This document shows positions 1-5,141 of a stretch of DNA of 5,141 nucleotides, one piece after another. Both the position numbers and the translations under genes were made by a program. The notes beneath the pieces are model-generated. The model worked only from the letters and a program-made list of their open reading frames with translations. It made no database searches and was not told the DNA's origin. Position 1 is the first letter of the stretch; each line of letters opens with the position of its first letter. The DNA comes from Patescibacteria group bacterium. Its GTDB lineage: Bacteria; Patescibacteriota; Patescibacteriia; UBA2591; UBA6264. The stretch is from contig JAHIMV010000020.1 of the NCBI GenBank assembly GCA_018896315.1, positions 1-5,141 on the forward strand, given 5' to 3'.

Positions 1-1106
1 GGTGTATTAAAAAATGGTGTTAAAACATATATATCAAAACCAAATAATTTGGCTTTCTTAATAAATTTCAGGGTTTTTATAATATCTTCTCGGGTTTCCT
101 GTGGAGAACCAATAATGAAAGACGCATAAACCTTGATTCCAAATTTTTTAATTGTGTTAATTGCCCTAATACCATGTTGAATTGTAACACTTGGACCCTT
201 AAGATATTCCAAAATTTTGGGACTACCTGATTCCAATCCTAAGCCAATAGATTTCACTCCCATTTTTTTAAGTAATTGAACTATTTCCTCGTTGATTAGA
301 TTAGCCCTAGCTGAACAAGAAAAAGTTACTTTGCCTAAAATTTTCTCCTTTTCTAATAAATCAATAATTTCTTTTAATCTCTTTTTGTCAAGAATAAATA
401 TATCATCACAAAAATTAATGGTATCTACTTTATAATATTTGACTAAATGTTTAATCTCTTTAACAACATACTGAGCTGAAAAAAATCTAACTTTATCCCA
501 GAAACGACAAGAAGCGCAAAAAGCACATCGATACGGACATCCCCGACTGGTGAATAAATAAGTTTCCCTTCTAATTTTAAGTAAATCTCTGGCTGGTAAT
601 GGTATTTTATCTAAAGGGGTAATCAAATCCCGAACTGGGGTTAGACAAATTTTTTTGTCTTCATCTATATATACTATACCTTTAACTCTAGACAGGTCCT
701 CTTTTAATAATTTATGTTTAATCAGAAATAATTCAACTAAATCACAAATAGTTTCCTCTCCCTCGCCTAACACACCTACATCCATATATTCTGTTAAAGA
801 AGCTGGCGACATTGAAATATGAACTCCACCGATGATAACCGGTAAATTACATTTTTTAGCTAATCGGGCGTATTGACAAGCCAAATTATAATTTTGTGTA
901 ACCGAACTAAGACCTATCAAATCCGGTTTAAATTTCTTAATCTCCTGCTCCACCCCTCGATCAATTATTTTAAATTGAAAAACCTGATTGCCAAATTTTT
1001 GCCTCAAGCTAGCTACTAAATAACCAATCCCAAGAGGCGGATATCTCCTCGCAACTTCTTCACGAAAATCAATAGCATTAATAAATAAAATTTTTGTTTT
1101 TTTCAT
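1..1106 (-). CDS. B12-binding-domain radical SAM protein, partial (C-terminus beyond the left edge)
   Basis: Reading from the ATG at 1106-1104 to the window edge gives 368 codons with no stop. Residues 1-130 look like the Rossmann-type cobalamin-binding domain seen in many radical SAM enzymes: PPLGIGYL at 23-30, GLSSVTQN at 65-72, GGVHIS at 93-98 and GEGEET at 114-119. The corrinoid-ligand motif DxHxxG is absent, as in many members. The radical SAM core follows, with CPYRCAFC supplying C190, C194 and C197 for the [4Fe-4S] cluster, then FCDD near 232-235, SARAN near 265-269, GLGLESG at 288-294 and SFIIGSPQET at 329-338. A further cysteine, C200, follows the cluster motif. Such enzymes reductively cleave SAM in the cytosol for methylation, cyclisation or rearrangement; the substrate is not evident. 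It is a clear paralog of the gene 63 bp upstream, which probably shares its transcript. The missing tail is probably about 80 residues, judged from that paralog. No Shine-Dalgarno sequence precedes the start. Confidence 0.93.
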   Translation of the reverse strand, partial: MKKTKILFINAIDFREEVARRYPPLGIGYLVASLRQKFGNQVFQFKIIDRGVEQEIKKFKPDLIGLSSVTQNYNLACQYARLAKKCNLPVIIGGVHISMSPASLTEYMDVGVLGEGEETICDLVELFLIKHKLLKEDLSRVKGIVYIDEDKKICLTPVRDLITPLDKIPLPARDLLKIRRETYLFTSRGCPYRCAFCASCRFWDKVRFFSAQYVVKEIKHLVKYYKVDTINFCDDIFILDKKRLKEIIDLLEKEKILGKVTFSCSARANLINEEIVQLLKKMGVKSIGLGLESGSPKILEYLKGPSVTIQHGIRAINTIKKFGIKVYASFIIGSPQETREDIIKTLKFIKKAKLFGFDIYVLTPFFNT

Positions 1107-1131
1107 TTTTATTTTTTACAAATGTCGGTTT

Positions 1132-1144
1132 GAGGACTATCCCC
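1132..1144. repeat. Short imperfect 13-nt palindrome in the gap between the two radical SAM genes
   Basis: On the minus strand this reads GGGGATAGTCCTC. It forms a 5-bp stem (GGGGA with TCCTC, one G-T wobble) around a 3-nt loop. It has the same 13-nt size and layout as the GGTGCC-type palindromes around the transposase, but a different sequence. It could be a worn copy of another REP-type palindrome or simply chance. There is no T-tract after it in the direction of transcription, so it is not a convincing terminator. The rest of the 63-bp gap (1107-1169) shows no other feature. Confidence 0.3.
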
Positions 1145-1169
1145 GTTTAAGTAGGAGAAATCCATAAAT

Positions 1170-2528
1170 TTAATGTACAAATTTTCTTTTTAATTTATTT
1201 TTTATAAAAAATATTATTTCTTTTGGCCTTGTAAAAATATACTTTATCAAAAGCTTGAAACGCCTTTTTTTTCGTTCTTTTAAAAAAAGACTGTATAAAT
1301 ATTTTAATTCATATCTGTCTAATTTTTCAGACAAAATTATATAATTCTTATAATTATGCAGAAAATCACCATTTAGTTTACTCCAATCCATATCAACAGA
1401 AACTAATCCTTTTTGCAGCGCATCTTCCCAAATAGGTGTTCCAGGCAAAGGCAAAAGAACATTAATCTCAAATAAGTCTAATTTGCTTTTTTTAATAAAA
1501 TCCAATGTTTCTAAAATCTGCTCCCTTGTTTCGCTTGGCGAACCTATAATAAATGAAGCACTAACTTGTAAATTATATTTTTTTAAATATTTAATAGCGG
1601 CTATATTGTCTTGCATGTTGGCAAGGTCATCCTTGAGAAATTTTAAAACCGTTTCATTCCCTGATTCAAGACCTAGACAAACTATATCGGCCCCCATCTC
1701 CTTAATTAATTTGACTGAATTGTCATTAATAAGGTTGGCTCTCGCTGAAATGGTAAATTTTACTTTTTTATAAAATTTTTGTTCTTTTATTAATTCAACT
1801 ATCTCTCTCAATCTTTTTATGTCAGCGATGAATAAATCATCACAAAATGTTATTCTAAGCGGTTTATAATGGTCGATAAGATATTTTATTTCATCAACAA
1901 CATATTTAGCTGAATGAAATCTAACCTTCCCCCAAAATCTCGAAGAAAAACAAAACCTACATTTATAAGGACACCCTCGCGAAGTAAACATATAAAAATT
2001 GTCTCCCTTCTTTATGTTCAAAAGAGCTCTGTCTGGAAATGGTATGGAGTCAAGATCGCTTATAAGCGGCCGAGCCTGTGTCTGAATAAGATTATTCTCG
2101 CTGTGAAATATTATTCCTTTAATTTTTTTAAGATTTTCTTGTGTAAATTCTTTCTTAATAAACATTTCTACGATTTCACTGAAGGTTTGCTCTCCTTCAC
2201 CGATAATTCCAATATCCATATTCTTATCTAAACACTCAGGGATGCTACTAATATGACCTTTTCCAATAATCACAATTATGTTTCTTTCCTTGCAAAATTT
2301 AGCTATTTCTTTTGCTCTATTGAAATTCTGCGAAACGCACGAAAGCCCGACTATGTCCGGTTTAAAAAAATCTATTTCTTTTTCAGATTGATTATTAATA
2401 ATCTTAATGTCAATTTTTTCTCTAATGTCTTTTGGTAAAAAAGAAACCAAGTAACCCAATCCTAAAGAATAATATTTAGTTTGAATTTTATTTTCATTAT
2501 CCAAAATATCAATTAAAAGAATTTTCAT
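1170..2528 (-). CDS. B12-binding-domain radical SAM protein, complete (452 aa)
   Basis: This is a full-length cytosolic radical SAM protein of the broad family with an N-terminal cobalamin-binding-type domain. The N-terminal domain covers about residues 1-135: LGLGYLVSF at 22-30, GLSCVSQN at 61-68, GKGHISS at 89-95 and GEGEQT at 110-115. The family's usual GGxH reads GKGH here, while the downstream paralog keeps GGVH; DxHxxG is absent. The radical SAM core has CPYKCRFC (C186, C190, C193) for the 4Fe-4S cluster, FCDD at 228-231, SARAN at 261-265, GLESG at 286-290, SFIIGSPSET at 325-334 and LPGTP at 361-365. A basic tail follows (about 416-450, rich in K and R). Motif order and spacing match the neighbour at 1-1106 throughout, so the pair arose by duplication. 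The substrate is unknown. The ATG is chosen because the family N-terminus (MKILLID) begins there; the A/T-rich leader has no Shine-Dalgarno sequence. The stop is TAA. Confidence 0.93.
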   Translation of the reverse strand: MKILLIDILDNENKIQTKYYSLGLGYLVSFLPKDIREKIDIKIINNQSEKEIDFFKPDIVGLSCVSQNFNRAKEIAKFCKERNIIVIIGKGHISSIPECLDKNMDIGIIGEGEQTFSEIVEMFIKKEFTQENLKKIKGIIFHSENNLIQTQARPLISDLDSIPFPDRALLNIKKGDNFYMFTSRGCPYKCRFCFSSRFWGKVRFHSAKYVVDEIKYLIDHYKPLRITFCDDLFIADIKRLREIVELIKEQKFYKKVKFTISARANLINDNSVKLIKEMGADIVCLGLESGNETVLKFLKDDLANMQDNIAAIKYLKKYNLQVSASFIIGSPSETREQILETLDFIKKSKLDLFEINVLLPLPGTPIWEDALQKGLVSVDMDWSKLNGDFLHNYKNYIILSEKLDRYELKYLYSLFLKERKKRRFKLLIKYIFTRPKEIIFFIKNKLKRKFVH

Positions 2529-2576
2529 ATATTATAAATTCTTACTAAAAATTAAAATTCGTTTTATTTTTATTTT

Positions 2577-2590
2577 TAGGTCAGACTCCA
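2577..2590. repeat. Possible degenerate REP-like palindrome (GGTCAGACTCC)
   Basis: The stretch contains GGTCAGACTCC, in which GGTC can pair with GACT around a single A through a G-T wobble. Its size and shape recall the short palindromes that accompany RAYT genes, and it lies about 50 bp outside the left GGTGCC palindrome. The pairing is weak and chance cannot be excluded. Elsewhere, the gap from 2529 to 2640 shows only A/T-rich sequence and a weak A/T hairpin. Confidence 0.15.
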
Positions 2591-2640
2591 TTCAAATCTT
2601 CTAAACTTTTTAAAAAGATTTTAATTTCTCTGGTTTTCTT

Positions 2641-2653
2641 GGTGCCTGGCACC
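2641..2653. repeat. Palindrome GGTGCCTGGCACC (left outer end)
   Basis: This is a perfect 6-bp inverted repeat around a single T. It is the reverse complement of the copies at 3510-3522 and 5120-5132, whose central base is A. It marks the outer left edge of the transposase unit, downstream of the transposase gene. It is followed on the plus strand by GAAAG and lacks a T-tract on either side, so it is better explained as a REP-type recognition hairpin than as a terminator. Confidence 0.85.
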
Positions 2654-2730
2654 GAAAGCAGGCGACCCAATATGGCTTTATAACTGCGTAATAATGGCGT
2701 GATAGTCAATTTACCCAATATATGGGTAAA
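2641..2730 (-). repeat. Left flank of the RAYT unit: diverged, inverted copy of the 90-bp element
   Basis: Read on the minus strand, this begins TTTACCCA at 2730 and ends GGTGCCAGGCACC at 2641. It spans exactly 90 bp, the same length as the right flank at 3433-3522. The outer 15 bp (TCGGTGCCAGGCACC) and the inner arm TTTACCCA are identical to the right flank. The middle is strongly diverged, but a core of the form TTAnnACGC followed by AGT and TAAAG or TAAG aligns when small gaps are allowed. I take this as an older copy of the element or a distinct left-end version. Confidence 0.6.
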
Positions 2731-2753
2731 TTTTGCTTATTTACGAATTACGC
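2686..2753. repeat. Nested inverted repeats at the 3' end of the transposase gene (head-to-head, BIME-like)
   Basis: A perfect 10-bp inverted repeat, AATTTACCCA (2708-2717) and TGGGTAAATT (2723-2732), surrounds the loop ATATA. An outer 7-bp inverted repeat, GCGTAAT (2686-2692) and ATTACGC (2747-2753), encloses it. The outer right arm shares base 2753 with the TAG stop of the transposase. Bases 2708-2754 also align without gaps to the first 47 bp of the solo element (5041-5087) at 36 of 47 positions in direct orientation. The locus thus looks like a partial direct copy fused to an inverted copy through a shared palindrome. No T-tract follows, so a simple terminator role is not supported. Confidence 0.7.
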
Positions 2754-3394
2754 TATTCCATTTTTGGTTCTATTATTTTCTTTATTTTTTTCTCGTCAAT
2801 TTTTTCTTTCACAAATTGTATATAATCGCAGAAATCGTCTTTTTGCGGCCGTTTGCCACAAAAAATACTTAAAAATTCTTCTGCGTCAATAATTTGAGAT
2901 AGTTTTTTCTCTGAAAAAGCGACATTCTTCTTATTCCCAGAATAACATTTTTTATAATAAATTACAAAACTGCTCCAAGTATAATCTTCCGGAGCAGTCA
3001 CCAAATGAGCTCTATCGGGGTTGCGATGGATATATCTAGAAACTTCTCTAAAATATACTTCATCTTTTATAGAACGTGCATAAAATCTGTCTTGAAAAAG
3101 ATGGCCGGAAGAATGATAAAGGCGATTAAAATATTTAGCGTAACGAAAATTAATAAAATACATAATCGCCGAAATTGAATCTTCTTTAATCTGAACTTGT
3201 AAATGATAATGATTCGGCATTAAAGATAAGGTAAAAATAAAAAAGTGAAAACGCTTTTTAGCCTCTATGAGAATAGACAAAAATTTTTGGAAATCTTGCT
3301 TCTTCCTAAAAATCTTTTTTTGATTATTGCCACGACAAACAATATGAATATGGCTGTCCGGAAAATTAATTAGTTCTCGAGGTTTTCTTGGCAT
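2753..3394 (-). CDS. REP-associated tyrosine transposase (RAYT), Y1/HUH superfamily, 213 aa
   Basis: This is a single-strand DNA transposase of the Y1_Tnp (IS200-like) group that acts at REP palindromes. The N-terminus (MPRKPRE, then HIHIVCRGNNQKKIF at 15-29) matches the usual RAYT opening, which fixes the start. PNHYHLQV at 60-67 supplies the HUH metal ligands H62 and H64. GHLFQDRFYARSI at 97-109 is the conserved strand that follows. Y121 in RYIHRNPDRA is the likely nucleophilic tyrosine. WSSF at 140-143 matches the family's conserved YxWSS block. The C-terminus is rich in lysine. All catalytic residues are present and the frame is open, so it could be active. Its length is ordinary for the family. 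Palindromic 90-bp flanks lie on both sides, the upstream one 38 bp before the ATG. The A/T-rich leader has no Shine-Dalgarno sequence. The stop is TAG, set within the downstream repeat. Confidence 0.95.
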   Translation of the reverse strand: MPRKPRELINFPDSHIHIVCRGNNQKKIFRKKQDFQKFLSILIEAKKRFHFFIFTLSLMPNHYHLQVQIKEDSISAIMYFINFRYAKYFNRLYHSSGHLFQDRFYARSIKDEVYFREVSRYIHRNPDRAHLVTAPEDYTWSSFVIYYKKCYSGNKKNVAFSEKKLSQIIDAEEFLSIFCGKRPQKDDFCDYIQFVKEKIDEKKIKKIIEPKME

Positions 3395-3432
3395 AATTAT
3401 TTTATTTATTTTATTTTTTAATTATCCATCAG

Positions 3433-3522
3433 TTTACCCAATATATGGATAAATTTAGATTTTGGGCTTAAAACGCTGAGTAAATAAGGGTTTTAGAGGA
3501 TTACTCATCGGTGCCAGGCACC
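3433..3522 (+). repeat. 90-bp palindromic element, copy upstream of the transposase
   Basis: This is identical over all 90 bp to 5043-5132 and in the same orientation; identity stops sharply on both sides. It has three parts: TTTACCCA (3433-3440) with TGGATAAA (3446-3453), one mismatch, loop ATATA; TGAGTAA (3477-3483) with TTACTCA (3501-3507), loop of 17 nt; and GGTGCCAGGCACC (3510-3522). In the transposase transcript it would be a structured leader 38 bp before the start codon. A second, partly competing pairing exists only at this copy: TTATCCAT (3422-3429) with ATGGATAA (3445-3452). Confidence 0.9.
3510..3522. repeat. Palindrome GGTGCCAGGCACC (right outer end), with an extra GGCACC half-site
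   Basis: This is a perfect 6-bp inverted repeat around a single A, at the outer right edge of the transposase unit. A third half-site, GGCACC at 3530-3535, follows after 7 nt, so GGTGCC at 3510-3515 could pair with either downstream half. The remainder of the gap up to the flippase stop at 3591 is A/T-rich and shows no convincing terminator. Confidence 0.85.
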
Positions 3523-3590
3523 ACTTGAAGGCACCATATCATTTTAAAAAATGCTCTGACAAAAAATTCCTTGCCTTTTTATCTCAAAAA

Positions 3591-5024
3591 TCAATTGATT
3601 AATTTTCTATACCCGAAAAGAAAAAGGAAATAAACCCCAGCGCCGATTAAAATAGTTAGAAAAATATTAAGAATATAAATTTGGGATTGGGATATAACAA
3701 GATACATAAAAATACTTGAAAACGCAGCTCCAATAATGCTTAGTAAAATCTGCCTATTAAAAGGAAAAATACTGGTAAATCTAAGAATAAATTTAAAAAG
3801 TAAGGGCAAGGATAATGCCGAGGCAGACAACACAGCAATGGCTCCACCATAGAGTCCGATTTTTGGAATTAAAATTAGATTCAAAACTATGTTAACAACA
3901 GCTCCAAATCCTACAATCCATAAAATCTTTATTTGTTGATTAGAGGCCAATAAAGCTTGACTAAAACTACCGCTTATAAAAACCAAGCCAACCATCACAA
4001 TCAAAATTTGAAAAACTAAAATAGAGGGCGCAAACTCTGGGGGATAAATAAAACTAATAATTCTTGGGGCCAACGTTATGCCCCCTATCACTAAAGGCAT
4101 GGCGAGAAATATTGTTGTTTTTGTGTAGAAATTCCAAATGCTCTGAAAATTTTGTTTTGATTCCTTAAAAGAGCGGCTCAAGGCAGGAAAAAAACTTTGA
4201 GAAATTAAAATAGATGGTATTAAACATACATTGGCAATTTTCCATGCTGCGTTATACCAGCCAGCAGCAGTGAGTTGACCAAAATAACCAAGGATTATTG
4301 ATGTAAGGTTGAAATTAATGGCCCCAAAAACACTAACCAAACCTAATGGCCAGGACATAAACAAAAATTTTTTCCAGATGGAAATTTGCCAGAGAATTTT
4401 TAAAGGAAAAACTCTAATATGAAAAAACACTAAAGCTAAAACTAAAGAAATCACTCCTGCGAATAAATAAGCATAACTCAAATTTAAAACTGATGGGAAT
4501 TTTAAAATAACAAAAAAGGCAAAGCATATCAGCAACACAGCTTGCAATATTTTAATTGCGGCTTCGTATTGCATTTGCTGTCGAGCCCGTAATAGCGCAT
4601 ATAAAATTTCACTAAAACTATAACTTAAAATAAAAATTGCTAAAACCCAAATTACTCTTTGAATTAATGGCTCTGGGGTAATAAAAAAAGAACCGAGTAA
4701 AATTAATATCAATGTCCCTAAACTCAAAAGAATTTTTAAAGAGAAGATGGATGAAAATTCTTTTTCCTTTGAGCCAGCAAACTCTCGGGTGGTAATAGCA
4801 GAAAGGCCAAAATCAGAAAAAACCACGAACAAACTAACAAAAGACAAAGCAAAAGTAAATTTTCCATAGCCAGCAACCCCTAAAATCCGAGCAACATAAA
4901 TAATTAGACCTAATTTTAAAAGTCTGATTATTGCTTCAGCTATTGCCAGCCAAAAAGTGTTCTTAAAAATTATTTGTTGAGGGCCTGTATTGACAAATAG
5001 TAATGATTTTATATTATATTTCAT
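3591..5024 (-). CDS. Oligosaccharide/polysaccharide flippase (Wzx/MviN-like MOP superfamily), 477 aa
   Basis: This is an integral inner-membrane protein of the MOP superfamily that is expected to flip lipid-linked sugar units across the membrane for surface polysaccharide or glycan assembly. The sequence has about 12-14 hydrophobic segments, roughly at 24-46, 53-72, 93-115, 123-145, 155-175, 182-202, 218-245, 303-323, 333-355, 366-388, 392-415, 425-446 and 450-471. Family signatures are ARILGVAGYGKFTFA (45-59), a following SDFGLSAITTREFA (70-83), GWYNAAWKI (255-263) and LNLILIPKIGLYGGAIA (381-397), which matches the usual LNxxLIPxxGxxGAA block. The length is normal for the family and the gene is intact, ending in TGA. 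The start has no Shine-Dalgarno sequence, and the leader reads TAGTTAAAAA before ATG. The 90-bp element lies 18 bp upstream, and an identical copy lies beyond the stop, so the gene is bracketed by direct repeats. The substrate is not determined by the sequence. Confidence 0.93.
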   Translation of the reverse strand: MKYNIKSLLFVNTGPQQIIFKNTFWLAIAEAIIRLLKLGLIIYVARILGVAGYGKFTFALSFVSLFVVFSDFGLSAITTREFAGSKEKEFSSIFSLKILLSLGTLILILLGSFFITPEPLIQRVIWVLAIFILSYSFSEILYALLRARQQMQYEAAIKILQAVLLICFAFFVILKFPSVLNLSYAYLFAGVISLVLALVFFHIRVFPLKILWQISIWKKFLFMSWPLGLVSVFGAINFNLTSIILGYFGQLTAAGWYNAAWKIANVCLIPSILISQSFFPALSRSFKESKQNFQSIWNFYTKTTIFLAMPLVIGGITLAPRIISFIYPPEFAPSILVFQILIVMVGLVFISGSFSQALLASNQQIKILWIVGFGAVVNIVLNLILIPKIGLYGGAIAVLSASALSLPLLFKFILRFTSIFPFNRQILLSIIGAAFSSIFMYLVISQSQIYILNIFLTILIGAGVYFLFLFGYRKLIN

Positions 5025-5042
5025 TTTTTAACTATTTATTAA

Positions 5043-5132
5043 TTTACCCAATATATGGATAAATTTAGATTTTGGGCTTAAAACGCTGAGTAAATAAGGG
5101 TTTTAGAGGATTACTCATCGGTGCCAGGCACC
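5043..5132 (+). repeat. 90-bp palindromic element, solo copy upstream of the flippase
   Basis: This is an exact match to 3433-3522, offset 1610 bp, with no transposase gene beside it. The pairings are TTTACCCA (5043-5050) with TGGATAAA (5056-5063); the two A bases at 5041-5042 extend the stem to 10 bp with one mismatch. TGAGTAA (5087-5093) pairs with TTACTCA (5111-5117). Its inner end faces the flippase start codon, 18 bp away, which mirrors the geometry at the transposase. It is most simply a non-autonomous REP-type copy moved by the neighbouring transposase. It could contribute leader structure to the flippase mRNA; no clear -35/-10 promoter is visible within it. Confidence 0.88.
5120..5132. 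repeat. Palindrome GGTGCCAGGCACC (end of solo element)
   Basis: This is the third occurrence of the 13-nt palindrome, in the same central-base orientation as 3510-3522. It is followed by GTTAAAAAC to the window edge, which does not resemble the sequence after the other copy, so the palindrome marks the element boundary. Confidence 0.85.
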
Positions 5133-5141
5133 GTTAAAAAC

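Larger units (their letters stand above)
2641..3522 (-). mobile_element. REP-associated (RAYT) transposase unit with inverted 90-bp palindromic flanks
   Basis: The 882-bp unit consists of the Y1 transposase gene between two 90-bp flanks. Each flank carries a GGTGCC-type palindrome at its outer end and a TTTACCCA-type palindrome at its inner end. The outer ends are inverted with respect to each other: CGA follows the left palindrome and TCG precedes the right one, giving 15 bp of exact inverted identity (2641-2655 and 3508-3522). The known family pattern is a single-copy HUH transposase flanked by REP palindromes that it recognises as single-stranded hairpins. No target-site duplication is visible outside the palindromes. 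The unit sits between the flippase and the radical SAM genes, all on the same strand, and may have interrupted an older operon. The exact transposition boundaries are inferred, not demonstrated. Confidence 0.75.

Noticed and set aside
1..1106. Possible pseudogene at the left edge
   Set aside because: The frame is open over 368 codons with all motifs intact; it is cut only by the window boundary.
1483..2438. Plus-strand open frames at 1483-1773, 1914-2231 and 2253-2438
   Set aside because: They lie wholly inside the well-supported radical SAM gene on the opposite strand, and their translations show no family motifs.
2531..2536. TATAAT on the minus strand just before the radical SAM start at 2528
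   Set aside because: It ends 2 nt before the ATG, so a transcript from it would start inside the gene, and no -35 box is present at the right distance. In such AT-rich DNA the match is expected by chance.
2594..2621. A/T hairpin AAATCTT / AAGATTT, considered as a terminator
   Set aside because: The stem is only 7 bp, nearly all A/T, with a 14-nt loop and no T-tract following on the minus strand.
2708..2732. 10-bp perfect stem after the transposase, considered as its terminator
   Set aside because: It is followed by GACTATCAC on the minus strand and not by a T-tract, and the same palindrome recurs upstream of genes, so it fits a repeat element better.
3591..3593. Possible recoded UGA (Gracilibacteria-type genetic code)
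   Set aside because: TGA ends the flippase exactly at the expected family C-terminus, and the sequence after it does not continue as coding.
3433..5132. Direct repeats considered as a CRISPR array
   Set aside because: Only two copies of a 90-bp unit lie 1520 bp apart with a gene between them, and no cas gene is present.

Overview
The window holds four protein-coding genes, all read leftward on the minus strand. In transcription order they are a polysaccharide/lipid-linked-sugar flippase (3591-5024), a REP-associated Y1 (HUH) transposase (2753-3394), and two tandem paralogous radical SAM proteins with cobalamin-binding-type N-terminal domains (1170-2528, and 1-1106, which runs off the left edge). 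No RNA gene or CRISPR array was found. The DNA is clearly AT-rich. TAA, TAG and TGA all act as stops, so a code in which UGA is a sense codon is unlikely. None of the four genes has a recognisable Shine-Dalgarno sequence; all have A/T-rich leaders. The gene mix and composition suggest an uncultured, AT-rich bacterium, possibly of the Patescibacteria/Parcubacteria type, but this is inference from style and not from any marker gene.

The right-hand two thirds is organised around a family of short palindromic repeats. A 90-bp unit occurs twice with no mismatch, at 3433-3522 (just upstream of the transposase) and 5043-5132 (just upstream of the flippase), in the same orientation. Each unit starts with an imperfect palindrome (TTTACCCA / TGGATAAA around the loop ATATA). 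It has a TGAGTAA / TTACTCA inverted repeat in the middle and ends with the palindrome GGTGCCAGGCACC. A diverged unit of the same 90-bp length lies in opposite orientation on the far side of the transposase (2641-2730). It merges with a partial direct copy (2708-2754) that reaches into the transposase stop codon, giving a head-to-head, BIME-like arrangement. The transposase plus its flanks (2641-3522) therefore looks like a complete RAYT unit, and the copy at 5043-5132 looks like a solo element spread from it.

The flippase and the two radical SAM proteins could be remnants of one leftward operon for making and exporting a surface glycan or lipid, interrupted by the RAYT unit. That functional link rests only on proximity and shared strand. 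The most notable observations are the reuse of the transposase's own upstream 90-bp element in front of the flippase, the exact direct repeats that bracket the flippase, and the head-to-head palindromes at the 3' end of the transposase gene.
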